A DNA stretch of 64,000 bases from Rouxiella sp. WC2420 (GTDB lineage Bacteria; Pseudomonadota; Gammaproteobacteria; Enterobacterales; Enterobacteriaceae), in NCBI RefSeq assembly GCF_041200025.1, contig NZ_CP165628.1, positions 1,736,001 to 1,800,000 of the forward strand. The letters run 5' to 3'. Both the position numbers and the translations under genes were made by a program. Below, in pieces: positions 51,534 through 60,684 of the stretch. The notes under the pieces were generated by a model that saw only the letters and a program-made list of their open reading frames with translations, did not search any database and was not told the DNA's origin. Each line of letters opens with the position of its first letter. The first letter of the stretch is position 1.

Positions 51534-53283
51534 GACTAATAATATTACACCTGCCATTCAGGCAGGTGTAGAAAGGCTTAATGAAATATTTAGTGACTGC
51601 TATCTAATTGAAGTTAATACAATAAATAATAAGGAAGTAATGCGATTTGAGTTAAGCCTACCAGTTGATTATTTAGGGATAAAAAGGAAGTTGCAAATAG
51701 GTTTCAGTGAAAACTTCCCCAGTGTAGCATTAGCATTATCAATCATACCAAGTCCATGGTTAGAATGGCCTCATATCTTAGATGATTTCGTTTGTTTATT
51801 TGGAGGCGGAGATAAGGCTGTATATGGTGATCCTATTGAGGTTATAGATAACACATTCTATAGACTGGGTAAACTCATCTCACTAGTGTGCGAAAGTAAA
51901 AACTTCAGTCAAATTAAAAATGAGTTTGATAGTGAAGTAATTAGCTATTGGGCTATGCAAACTGCATTAAGCCAGCAAAAGTTAATACTGCTTAATAAGC
52001 CTAAAGTCTCAGCGCCATTATATACTTTATCTAAGGTTGGTACATTAGGTAGGGAAGAAATTTGGATTTCAGACAATGAAAAGAAAGTTTTAGAACATTA
52101 TCAATGGCAGGTTTCTCCATCCAAAAAGAAAATTGATGCTGGTAAGGGGGCTTTTTATTTGAAACTTACATCTACACCAAATGTAAAGTTACCAACTGCC
52201 TTTGGTTTAGTTGATTGGCTCTCAAGTCATGCTGATGGTAACGATATTAAAGCTCTTAAAGATTGGTTGAAAAATGATTCTAATTATCCATTAAGGTGGG
52301 TGATACTTGAAATTTTTAATTCAGAGCCTGTTAGCATAATTTCATTATTAATTAAAAGGAAAGGGGTTAGAGATAATCAGAAATTTAACTTTGGATTGAG
52401 AAAAGCGAAAAAAAATCCTCGGGTAAACCTTATTGATGTAAGGGATAAGTTACTAATAACTGATGCGTTTATTCTTGATAATGAAGTTATTTTTTCACGT
52501 TCCAAAGATCTTAAAGTTGAAGACAATACCAAAAACAAAGTTCTCCTGATAGGTGCAGGTTCACTTGGAAGCCATGTTGCATCACAACTAATACACTCAG
52601 GCATAAAAGATTTGACAATTGTTGACCCTGATTCACTAGATGATTCAAACTTAGGTAGACATATATTAACAATTGACGACTTAGGGGAAAATAAATCTAT
52701 AGCACTTAAAAAATATCTTAAGTCTTGCATACCAACTGCTCTAATAACAGCAATTCCTCAAACTTTTTATCAAGCACTTTTTTATAAAGACATCAATATT
52801 AGTTCATATGATTGTATTGTTTCAACTTCTGCTGACTGGCCAACTGAATATTTCATTTGGGAAATGAAATCAAAGATTAAAGATATAGCGTTTGTGCAAG
52901 CTTGGGTTGAACCCTTCGCTTTCGTTGGCCATGTTTTATGTAGTGGTAAAACGAAAACTGCCGATGCGAGACATCTATTTGATCGAAGCGGAAATTTCAG
53001 AAGGAAATTTACTCATTGGGAGAATAATGGATATCACAAATTACCTGCTTGTGGGGTAGGTTTCATTCCAGGAAGTTCATTGAGCATTCAACAGATTGCA
53101 GGCATGGTATCAAAATCCGTGATAGCTGTTTTGGATAAAAATGAAGGTTTGGGCTGTAATACATGGAACTCCTTTGTGACCGATAGCAGAAAAGTTACTA
53201 TGGCTGGCGGTCAGTATATAGGTCCTGAGATAGATGAAAACATTGAAAGCATGGTGATTAGAAATGAATGGTGTGACAAATAA
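51526..53283 (+). CDS. cap2: Cap2, E2-E1 ubiquitin-conjugation-like fusion
   Basis: A 585-aa fusion that primes the CD-NTase by attaching its C-terminus to a target. N-terminal E2-like domain with catalytic Cys90 in WPHILDDFVCLFGGG. A middle linker follows to about residue 330. C-terminal ThiF/E1 adenylation domain: VLLIGAGSLGSHVASQL, LTIVDPDSLDDSNLGRH, and the E1 cysteine in KLPACGVGF (Cys509). The start is probably TTG at 51526, within the end of the CD-NTase gene; no ATG gives a full E2 domain. Its end overlaps cap3 by 20 bases. Confidence 0.88.
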   Translation: MDKTNNITPAIQAGVERLNEIFSDCYLIEVNTINNKEVMRFELSLPVDYLGIKRKLQIGFSENFPSVALALSIIPSPWLEWPHILDDFVCLFGGGDKAVYGDPIEVIDNTFYRLGKLISLVCESKNFSQIKNEFDSEVISYWAMQTALSQQKLILLNKPKVSAPLYTLSKVGTLGREEIWISDNEKKVLEHYQWQVSPSKKKIDAGKGAFYLKLTSTPNVKLPTAFGLVDWLSSHADGNDIKALKDWLKNDSNYPLRWVILEIFNSEPVSIISLLIKRKGVRDNQKFNFGLRKAKKNPRVNLIDVRDKLLITDAFILDNEVIFSRSKDLKVEDNTKNKVLLIGAGSLGSHVASQLIHSGIKDLTIVDPDSLDDSNLGRHILTIDDLGENKSIALKKYLKSCIPTALITAIPQTFYQALFYKDINISSYDCIVSTSADWPTEYFIWEMKSKIKDIAFVQAWVEPFAFVGHVLCSGKTKTADARHLFDRSGNFRRKFTHWENNGYHKLPACGVGFIPGSSLSIQQIAGMVSKSVIAVLDKNEGLGCNTWNSFVTDSRKVTMAGGQYIGPEIDENIESMVIRNEWCDK

Positions 53284-53764
53284 TATCCCCATGCTTGCAT
53301 GGAGCTGGTATTGGAATGAGTATGATTTCGAATTACATGTCAGTAAAAACGCTTACGATGTGTTTAATGCGCATAGGCAATACAATAATAAAAATGAATG
53401 TGGGGGGCAGCTATTTATAGATATTTCATTCAACAACGGATTATGGCTATCTTCCGCAACGTTACCGCATCCATCTGATAAATCCTCAAAACATTGGGTT
53501 GAGTTAAACTCTGATAGATGTGAATTAGAGCAGAATCTAGCGAGGAAAAATGGTTTGGTTTTTGCAGGTTATTGGCATACTCACCCTCAAGAAATCCCTA
53601 TGCTGTCACATCAAGATAAAATTAGTATCGAGCGCTTCTATGTTATGAATAAGGAGGTTATAAGGTCTCCAATTTTTATTATAGTTGGAACTTCATTATG
53701 CCAAGATGGGATAAAGGCATGGGCCTATAAAAATGAATGTTATAGTGAAGGTTTAATAAGGTGA
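53264..53764 (+). CDS. cap3: Cap3, JAB/JAMM deconjugating peptidase
   Basis: A 166-aa JAMM metalloprotease that removes Cap2-made conjugates. The zinc motif is complete: Glu in NECGGQLF, then HTHPQEIPMLSHQD (H-x-H, seven residues, S-x-x-D). AIQ-like neighbours place it last in the exonuclease-CD-NTase-cap2-cap3 operon. The start at 53264 overlaps cap2 by 20 bases; a second ATG at 53291 lacks a ribosome site. Confidence 0.9.
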   Translation: MNGVTNNIPMLAWSWYWNEYDFELHVSKNAYDVFNAHRQYNNKNECGGQLFIDISFNNGLWLSSATLPHPSDKSSKHWVELNSDRCELEQNLARKNGLVFAGYWHTHPQEIPMLSHQDKISIERFYVMNKEVIRSPIFIIVGTSLCQDGIKAWAYKNECYSEGLIR

Positions 53765-53830
53765 TGTCCCTATGCTTATAATCTAATTAATTTTTTGTAA
53801 TCCTATGCCAATACCTAGATACTGAGTAAA

Positions 53831-53907
53831 GACTGAAGACTGAAGACTGAAGACTGAAGACTGAAGACTGAAGACTGAAGACTGAAGACTGAAGACTGAA
53901 GACTGAA
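53831..53907. repeat. heptanucleotide tandem repeat (GACTGAA)x11
   Basis: Eleven perfect consecutive copies of GACTGAA, 77 bases, in the 406-base gap between cap3 and the DUF2235 gene. The repeat preserves no reading frame across the gap and belongs to no ORF I can support. The rest of the gap is AT-rich with nothing else recognisable. Confidence 0.97.
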
Positions 53908-54170
53908 GCAGAATATTGAATTTGGTCAGCTTAACAGAGGTGGTATGCTCACCTCAGAACAATACAGGCTCTTATGAAAATTTCGAGTATAAGTCAGGAT
54001 GTTTAAATGTCAACTGAAGTATAAACTTTGATACTATATACAATGTATTTATTTAATAATAACTTTACAGGAGTCCTGTATAAGAGAGCGTAGTTATACT
54101 CGTCCTGAGAGGGTAATATAGTAAGTCTAAACCCTGTTTTTGCTGACTGTTCCAAAATTAATAATAGGAG

Positions 54171-55379
54171 TTAATCATCAATATACTCATACTTCTGGGG
54201 GAGGTTCATAGGTTTGTAGCCAGACTGTCCCATTCGTAAGCGAACTGAACTATGTATCAAGGCACCCTCTGGAATTAATCGAGGCTCACCTCTAGGTAAA
54301 TAAAATCCTAACCATGACCTGCGATTTTCCCACTCCTTCGCTGTCAGTTTCTTAGGTATCCATTCCAATGGTTTCCAGAATGAAGTTAATGAATCATGCA
54401 TTTTTGCGGTTGCATTAGGCTCGACATAGAAGTATTTACTACCTTTCCGGGGCTTACCAAATACAAGTCGATTTATATTTGCTTGATGAACAAGTAAGCC
54501 ACAATCACGCGCTTCTTGTATCATCCAGGCGAGAGGAAATTTTGACAGGCCACTTTCTGCTTCTGGATATCCTCCTCCAATATCTGCATGTACACCAGCA
54601 AACCAGACTTGTTTGATATTCTGTGCTACGTCACTCTCACTATTAAAAGATTTCTCTCTAAAGGGTTGTGGATCATTCCAATGATGTAAACGGAACATCC
54701 TGCGACGTTCATCAATAGCGATCGCTTGGCGAAAACACTTAACTATAGGATTTTTCTGGGTGTAAAGTAGGCTCTCAATACTAGGAATTAAGCCGTATTT
54801 TTTAGGTGCAAATACAGAGGATACTGTATCCCAGACTCCAATGAATTCGATCTGGACTTTACGGGTTCTAGTGACGCGGGCCAGATGCCAGGCATCAGCC
54901 AATGCAGAGGAAGATTGTTTTGGTTCACTTGAATTTTCAGCATATTGTGCTTCTGTAACGACATATGAGCTTGCCCGTTTATATGCAGCTAAGGCATATT
55001 CAGCAAGATTTAACTGGTCCTTGCTAAGAAGCCCTATTATATTCACAAATGCCGCCAGAACACGTACTGTATAAGCTCCTCTGCTAAAACCAAATAGCCA
55101 TATTTTATCCCCTTTAATATGGTTCTCACAAAGATAACGATAAGCATTAAGAATGTCATTATCCAGGCCAAAACCTGTGGCTAACTCAAACAAACCACGA
55201 ACTTTCTGTCTGAATCGCTGCCAGGAATTATGTAACCCAATAGTACCAATGCCTGGGTTGTAGTAAACAACTTGAGCATTATTTATACTCATAACACGGT
55301 AAAGTTTAAGAACATTTGACAGTTCTGCATTCACTTCATTACCGGTGCCATCACAACAAATAACGATATTTTTCCCCAA
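54171..55379 (-). CDS. DUF2235 alpha/beta-hydrolase (Tle1-like phospholipase fold)
   Basis: A 402-aa DUF2235 protein: NIVICCDGTGNEVNAELSNVLKLYR at the start, nucleophile elbow GFSRGAYTVR (Gly-x-Ser-x-Gly), QIEFIGVWDTVSSV with a likely acid, and GVHADIGGGYPE with the catalytic histidine, then PLAWMIQEA. The fold includes type VI lipase effectors of the Tle1 family, but no immunity or VgrG gene is next to it. It lies last in a minus-strand block after the Gabija-like genes and between two heptamer arrays, so it may be a cargo or defence gene. TTG start with AAGGAC 8 bases upstream. Confidence 0.8.
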   Translation of the reverse strand: MGKNIVICCDGTGNEVNAELSNVLKLYRVMSINNAQVVYYNPGIGTIGLHNSWQRFRQKVRGLFELATGFGLDNDILNAYRYLCENHIKGDKIWLFGFSRGAYTVRVLAAFVNIIGLLSKDQLNLAEYALAAYKRASSYVVTEAQYAENSSEPKQSSSALADAWHLARVTRTRKVQIEFIGVWDTVSSVFAPKKYGLIPSIESLLYTQKNPIVKCFRQAIAIDERRRMFRLHHWNDPQPFREKSFNSESDVAQNIKQVWFAGVHADIGGGYPEAESGLSKFPLAWMIQEARDCGLLVHQANINRLVFGKPRKGSKYFYVEPNATAKMHDSLTSFWKPLEWIPKKLTAKEWENRRSWLGFYLPRGEPRLIPEGALIHSSVRLRMGQSGYKPMNLPQKYEYIDD

Positions 55380-55534
55380 TGTTAGCGTCCTTTTTAAGGT
55401 TTTATACTAATCAAAATAATCCGGATAACTTTTTTCACAGTCTAATAAAAATTTTATTATTTTTATATTTAATAAATCACTACTGATAAATAAAATTACT
55501 TCAAGTTCAAGATAGATTATTCCTGTCAGAACGA

Positions 55535-57268
55535 TTATGGTGCTGGTTTAATCGTATCGATTCCGAACCAATTTTCAAGAGTATTAAGTGCTTCTGGTGA
55601 CAAGAACTGTGTGAACAAGATGGAAAGCCTCTTTTGTGGTCTTGAGCAGGCGACATAGAACAAATTGCGGTTACGTTCAAATGCTTCTTCTTTTGCAGGG
55701 GGAACTACTTTAGCGCTGGCAAGTTCCAGCATTTCACCGAAGTTATACTGATTCCAGCCACGTCCAACTACGATCAAAACATTCTCAAATTCAGCGCCTT
55801 TGACGCCATGTTGCGTTTCAAAAGGCGAGTAACCTACAAGATAATTGCGAAGCGCCTTCACTTCAGAATATGCAATATTTCGGAATTTTTTTAATTCTCC
55901 CAGCCTCCGTGGCAACTCAACGCCATCTGCCTCGTTGAACTCACGGAGCTCTCGTTCGCTCTTTTCGATGACATCAGGAAGTCTTGGTTTTCGCACTTTA
56001 TGTAAGTGATCGATCACCTCACCAACACTTCCTGTACTCTGGATAGCAAGCAACTGTGACATTGCATCGTGCCAACTGGCTTTGTCGGAATGACTCCGTA
56101 AGTGAGGTGTAGTACCTCCCAAGGATTCAAACATCATTCCATACTTACGAGTAGAGAAAGCATCACAGGCTGGTTCCAATTTATCAATAAAGAAAGCAAT
56201 GTGTTCCTGCTCCTTCTTTGTGAATGATTCGTTGTATCGAAAAGCTGCCGCCAAATTAGAATAGCCTTGTTGGTTAGCCAAAAGTTTGTGCGTCAACATG
56301 AGGATCTTCGTGTGACTGGGTGATAAGTCCCATCCATCAAGTTCTAGTGCGGTCTCAACACGTACCAGAGTGGCATGTCCATCAGTCAAAGGTAGATCAC
56401 CTCCCCAGTGAGGTCCTTTTTGACGTACTCCTTGCCAATTATTAGTATGAAAAACGCATATTTCACCTTTAGACTCAGGATCTTGAACGAATTGCTTCAG
56501 CTCTGGCCTCATGCGATTGAGTGCATCAACTATTTTTTTAACAGACCGGAAGTTAGCTTCTTTGCCGATCTCTATCACGCTTGGATGCTCTAGTTTCCCA
56601 CATCCTCCACCATAAATTTTCTGCCAATGATCCCCGAAGAAGCCAAACAAGGGTGCACTTGGTTGTCCTAGGAAATGTTCCTTGAGCGCTTCAACCCACT
56701 CGTAGTTCGTGTCCTGGTATTCATCAACCAAAATGATCGGAAATCTATCCGCGATCATGCGACGAAATTTTTCATGGGTCATGAGTGATATTGTTAGAGG
56801 CAGTACGTCGTCATGGTGAATGGATACGCTATGATCGCGTATTGACCGATGTCCGAGGCTGTATTCGATAACACGATTACCTATAGTTCCTCCAGCCTCC
56901 TTAATCTTTTCTTTCCAAACTGGCAGCGTTTCGATCAGTGTTCGGAGCGACTTCTGGAAGCCACAGATGAGCGACCAACAGAATGCGTGATTGGTTTCGC
57001 AGAAAACTAACGGACTCCGATCTGTACGCGATGCAATTTCGTCCTTTGCAACGTTTGTAAAGGTGATACATGCAATTTGCTGGCTATGTTTCAAAAAATT
57101 AGATTTATTATGTTCAATCAGGAACTTGAGTGCTTTTATCAGCGAATATGTTTTGCCAGCACCAGCACCGGCTTCTAAACGAAAGCTTTGTCCCTCAGCA
57201 AGACAGGTGTACATGGCCTCAAGAGCACGCTGGCTTGCAACCTCGGCAGGTGAATGGGTCTCAGACAT
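55535..57268 (-). CDS. UvrD/Rep-like helicase, Gabija-like (GajB-type)
   Basis: A 577-aa superfamily-1 helicase: Walker A EAGAGAGKTYS (residues about 32-42), CITFTNVAKDEIASR (motif Ia), PIILVDEYQDTNYEW (motif II, DEYQDT), FFGDHWQKIYG (motif III), HGVKGAEFENVLIV (motif V) and NLFYVACSRPQKRLSIL (motif VI). It begins 8 bases inside the end of the OLD-nuclease gene; GGAGGTGAGG before the ATG at 57268 decides the start. A class 2 OLD nuclease followed by a UvrD-like helicase is the Gabija layout. Both chains are longer than the best-known Gabija proteins (about 580 and 500 aa), so it is called Gabija-like. Confidence 0.85.
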   Translation of the reverse strand: MSETHSPAEVASQRALEAMYTCLAEGQSFRLEAGAGAGKTYSLIKALKFLIEHNKSNFLKHSQQIACITFTNVAKDEIASRTDRSPLVFCETNHAFCWSLICGFQKSLRTLIETLPVWKEKIKEAGGTIGNRVIEYSLGHRSIRDHSVSIHHDDVLPLTISLMTHEKFRRMIADRFPIILVDEYQDTNYEWVEALKEHFLGQPSAPLFGFFGDHWQKIYGGGCGKLEHPSVIEIGKEANFRSVKKIVDALNRMRPELKQFVQDPESKGEICVFHTNNWQGVRQKGPHWGGDLPLTDGHATLVRVETALELDGWDLSPSHTKILMLTHKLLANQQGYSNLAAAFRYNESFTKKEQEHIAFFIDKLEPACDAFSTRKYGMMFESLGGTTPHLRSHSDKASWHDAMSQLLAIQSTGSVGEVIDHLHKVRKPRLPDVIEKSERELREFNEADGVELPRRLGELKKFRNIAYSEVKALRNYLVGYSPFETQHGVKGAEFENVLIVVGRGWNQYNFGEMLELASAKVVPPAKEEAFERNRNLFYVACSRPQKRLSILFTQFLSPEALNTLENWFGIDTIKPAP

Positions 57269-59330
57269 GAGCCTCACCTCCATCCAACGCGTCGGCTATC
57301 GTTTTTACAGCCGATGCCAATTCTGGATCTGGTACTGCCACTTTCTCACGAGCCAGCCAGCGAACGCCGTCCATAATGTATTTCGGCGCCACCCATTCCA
57401 TTTCAGTAATTGCATACTTCAATGCGAATTCAGACTTTTTCCACTCATCCGCCTTGCAACGGGCTTCGATTTCTAGCTCCTGGGAATCCTCTTTGGTCAA
57501 GCCAAACAAATTTGGATTGGCAAGAATGAATGCATCTTCAAATGTCCGTCCGCAGGGACCATCTTCTTTCTCTACACATTGATAAGCAATACGATTTCCT
57601 TTGAGTACTTTGTCCGAGTCTTTCTTGGCAAGTAGTCCAGCTAAAGTGAAAGAAGCGTCCTCGGAGAACCATGCCTTCAAACAGGCGTTACTGGAAGATA
57701 TTCCGAGGTGTACTGCGCAAGCTTTTCCTCCAGGTTTCTCGACGGCATCTAGATCTGTGATGATTAAGCTGCGAAGTTCGAGGAACTGCAATAAGTCGAA
57801 GAACAGGTGTGCATAAGCACCTCCTATTTCCAGCACGGTGGTATATTGGCTGGACAACTTAGGACATTCCGGTTCATCGGCTTCTAATTTTGCAATGATG
57901 ACTGGAAGCAGCAAACGCTCGCTCAGTCCTTCGACGAGAACTGCTTTATCTGCGAAAAACAAGTCACTACGTGTCAACGTCATGTATTGATGAAGGAACT
58001 TCTTATCTTCGGGTGAAATGTGCTTCAGCCCTTTGCGCAGATCTTTTATTTTGGTTTCACGTATACCTTCTTGTGCACCTGTAACAGGAGCCCCGAGAAA
58101 GTAGCGAATATTCTCGAAGCCAGCTGCATTGGCAATATGCGATGAGTGAGTAGAAACGACGAATTGAACAGGCCAGGGCTTCTTATCCTCAGTGCCATCA
58201 ACCAACTGCTGTGCTATTTTAGCTAGCTGACGAATAAAAACTTCCTGCATTTGGGGATGCAGATGCGCTTCCGGTTCCTCAATGAAGATCAAGTGCACGC
58301 CTGGCTCTTTGGCTTCTGCACGAAATGCCTTATAAAAGCCTGCTAATTGCAAAAGGATAAATATCAGATTTCGCGCACCCAAGCCGTTATATGATTCAGG
58401 TAATGCTACGCCGCCATAACCCGCGTAACGAACTTTGGTAAAGTTAGAAAGTAATTTTCCAACATCCAGCAGGGTTTCTGTATGTAGCTCTTGCCCTCCC
58501 AGACCGGGGTATCCAAATGTTTTTAGCGCAGGGATCAAGCTTTTGAGCTGACCACCAAAGTTCGTATCAATCTGAGCTTGAATGTCTTGAACTGCGCCTT
58601 TCAAAGCCTCGGCAATTTGCTGATCTGCTGTATCAGCTGATGCAGAAGAGGCTGTTGCGAAAAGTCCTTCTACAGTTTTTGCCAACACGTCGGACTCTCG
58701 AGATGTTACATCATCAAGTCCTCGTTGAGCGTTGATAAATCCGGTTTTGACTAAGCCTCGTAATGCACTGGGTTGCAACTCACGGCGATTATCTGGATCG
58801 TTTGGGTCTTCGGCCCATATTTTTGTGCTGAAATTATTGGGTATTCGTTCCCGTAGTGTACGAAGGAATAATATACGGGTCTCATACGTTAGCGGCTGGT
58901 TAGGCTGATTTTCTAGAAACTGTGCAAGTTGACCATGTTTCAACTCATAACGAATTACAGCTAGTGCCTCATTGCATCCGGGATCCAAATCAATCACGAA
59001 AGGACTCAAGGGACCTAACTGAGGTTGAGCAGGGTCATACTGGAATTTCAATCGAAGCTCAATGGCTGGGATAAGCTCACGAATAATATTTTCTTCAGCC
59101 CCTTGGTTCAGTGCATGCAGCGCCTCACAGAAGCAGTCATAACAGGCACTTGAAAAGTCTTCGAGCTGAAAGGTTGCGCTCCCATCAGCCAAAAACCTGC
59201 GGATTATCTCCGACAGAGATGTTTTTCCACTATTATTTCGTCCAACGATAACAGTTGTCTGTTCTTCCAGCATTAGCTCTACATCTGCTAAAAGGCGAAA
59301 ATTCTTGATTTGAACCTGCTGAATACGCAT
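57261..59330 (-). CDS. OLD-family ATPase-TOPRIM endonuclease, Gabija-like (GajA-type)
   Basis: A 689-aa class 2 OLD nuclease. N-terminal ABC-type ATPase: IQQVQIKNFRLLADVEL, Walker A GRNNSGKTS (30-37), signature region SYNGLGARNLIFILLQL, Walker B LIFIEEPEAHLHPQMQ, and VVSTHSSHIAN. C-terminal TOPRIM nuclease: DKAVLVEGLSERLLLP (Glu), LIITDLDAVEKPG (Asp-x-Asp). It should nick or cut DNA when nucleotide levels fall, with the helicase encoded downstream. The ATG at 59330 is preceded by GAGGG; the frame extends to 59375. First gene of the block. Confidence 0.86.
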   Translation of the reverse strand: MRIQQVQIKNFRLLADVELMLEEQTTVIVGRNNSGKTSLSEIIRRFLADGSATFQLEDFSSACYDCFCEALHALNQGAEENIIRELIPAIELRLKFQYDPAQPQLGPLSPFVIDLDPGCNEALAVIRYELKHGQLAQFLENQPNQPLTYETRILFLRTLRERIPNNFSTKIWAEDPNDPDNRRELQPSALRGLVKTGFINAQRGLDDVTSRESDVLAKTVEGLFATASSASADTADQQIAEALKGAVQDIQAQIDTNFGGQLKSLIPALKTFGYPGLGGQELHTETLLDVGKLLSNFTKVRYAGYGGVALPESYNGLGARNLIFILLQLAGFYKAFRAEAKEPGVHLIFIEEPEAHLHPQMQEVFIRQLAKIAQQLVDGTEDKKPWPVQFVVSTHSSHIANAAGFENIRYFLGAPVTGAQEGIRETKIKDLRKGLKHISPEDKKFLHQYMTLTRSDLFFADKAVLVEGLSERLLLPVIIAKLEADEPECPKLSSQYTTVLEIGGAYAHLFFDLLQFLELRSLIITDLDAVEKPGGKACAVHLGISSSNACLKAWFSEDASFTLAGLLAKKDSDKVLKGNRIAYQCVEKEDGPCGRTFEDAFILANPNLFGLTKEDSQELEIEARCKADEWKKSEFALKYAITEMEWVAPKYIMDGVRWLAREKVAVPDPELASAVKTIADALDGGEAHV

Positions 59331-59427
59331 GAGTCCCTCAGTATCGTCCATCTTTTTTGATTGTATTTTATACACAAGATTTAAAAATAGTCATAATTTA
59401 ATGACCTTGCTTATGTTGCTAGCTGTA

Positions 59428-59504
59428 CCCCAAACCCCAAACCCCAAACCCCAAACCCCAAACCCCAAACCCCAAACCCCAAACCCCAAACCCCAAACCC
59501 CAAA
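59428..59504. repeat. heptanucleotide tandem repeat (CCCCAAA)x11
   Basis: Eleven perfect copies of CCCCAAA, 77 bases, followed by an extra CCCC. On the minus strand it is TTTGGGG repeats, able in principle to form a G-quadruplex, about 100-170 bases upstream of the OLD-nuclease start. It has the same unit length and copy number as the GACTGAA array at 53831-53907 on the other side of the block. Confidence 0.97.
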
Positions 59505-59625
59505 CCCCTTTCACCGCTGCGAACCAAGGGGCGCTACGCCCGGCTATGTAGGTCATATCTTTTCCTTCCGTGTGCTTTTCGTTCCCGTATCTGCTTCCGG
59601 CTAATCGTTTCCCTACACAACCCGT

Positions 59626-59665
59626 CCCGCAAGGGTAAATAGCACGCATTCTGCGCCCTTGCGGG
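59626..59665. promoter_or_regulatory. inverted repeat CCCGCAAGGG upstream of ardC-like gene
   Basis: CCCGCAAGGG (59626-59635) and its exact reverse complement CCCTTGCGGG (59656-59665), with a 20-base spacer, 75 bases before the ATG at 59740. It may be an operator or a hairpin in the leader of the antirestriction gene. Confidence 0.5.
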
Positions 59666-59739
59666 CCGGAACGATGTCGGGAAAGCGAACCGTCAGGCGA
59701 TACGAAAACGAAAATCACACCACTGACGGAGAAAAAATC

Positions 59740-60684
59740 ATGACTATTTCCCTGCATACCCAGGCTAGCGCCCCTAACACCGCAGCGGCGACCAGCGTAT
59801 CCCCGCTGGACCCGTCAGGCTTCTCAAAAACGAAATTTTCCAAAACTAAAACTGATATTTATCAGACCGTCACTGACAGCATCATTGCGGCACTGGAAAC
59901 TGGTGTTAAACCCTGGGCGTGTCCGTTGCAGCCTACCCCCGGTATGCCTGGTTTACCGTCCAATTACGCAACTGGCATGGCATACAGTGGGATGAATATC
60001 ATGTTGTTGTGGATCATTGCGTCAGAACAGGGATTCAATGATTCGCGGTGGATGACCTACAAACAGGCAAAAGAGGAAGGCGGTCAGGTACGTAAGGGAG
60101 AACACGGGACTACCGCCATTTTCTATACCACCCTGGAAAAGGAAAATGACGACGGAGAAACTGACTATATCCCGATACTGAAGACGTTCACCGTGTTTAA
60201 TGTTGAGCAAATTGATGGGTTGCCTGTGAGTGACGAAGCAGTTTTCCCGGCAGAGACCTTTGAGCCGATACCGCATGCGGAAGCGCTTTTCCGTAACAGT
60301 GGTGCAACCATCATTGAGAAGGGACAGAATGCCTTTTTCGCACCATCAACCGACGAAATCCATTTACCGGACCGTCGTCTTTTTAGCGATGCCGCCAATT
60401 TCTACGCTACGGGCCTGCATGAGCTGATTCACTGGAGCGGGGGAAAAAGTCGCCTAAATCATGAAATGAAAGGTAAGTTTGGCAGTGAGGGGTATGCGTT
60501 TGAAGAGTTGATCGCCGAGCTGGGAAGCGCGTTCCTGAGGTCGGATCTGGGGATCGTTGGAGAGGTGCAGCATGAAAGCTATATCTCTTCCTGGCTGAAA
60601 GCACTGAAGAACGACAAACGCTATATTTTCAAGGCCGCAAGCGCGGCATCGAAAGCACATCGTTATTTGATGGATAAAATTTGA
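59740..60684 (+). CDS. ArdC-like antirestriction protein (ssDNA-binding, zincin metallopeptidase)
   Basis: A 314-aa protein of the ArdC/TraC-primase N-terminal type. After about 37 variable residues comes the ssDNA-binding domain (DIYQTVTDSIIAALETGVKPWACP, LPSNYATGMAYSGMNIMLL, SRWMTYKQAKEEGGQVRKGEHGTTAIFY). The metallopeptidase motif HELIH (His227-Glu228-x-x-His231) is followed by a downstream glutamate region (EELIAELGSAFL). Such proteins ride on plasmids and ICEs and protect entering DNA from restriction. GGAG precedes the ATG. Likely a leftover or cargo gene of a conjugative element. Confidence 0.88.
   Translation: MTISLHTQASAPNTAAATSVSPLDPSGFSKTKFSKTKTDIYQTVTDSIIAALETGVKPWACPLQPTPGMPGLPSNYATGMAYSGMNIMLLWIIASEQGFNDSRWMTYKQAKEEGGQVRKGEHGTTAIFYTTLEKENDDGETDYIPILKTFTVFNVEQIDGLPVSDEAVFPAETFEPIPHAEALFRNSGATIIEKGQNAFFAPSTDEIHLPDRRLFSDAANFYATGLHELIHWSGGKSRLNHEMKGKFGSEGYAFEELIAELGSAFLRSDLGIVGEVQHESYISSWLKALKNDKRYIFKAASAASKAHRYLMDKI

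Noticed and set aside
53821-53910. Possible CRISPR array
   Set aside because: The GACTGAA units are contiguous 7-mers without spacers and there are no cas genes; it is a simple tandem repeat.
59419-59757. Minus-strand ORF rich in GLGFGVW repeats
   Set aside because: It is just the heptamer array read as protein (7 bases in three frames gives a 7-residue repeat); no independent coding evidence.
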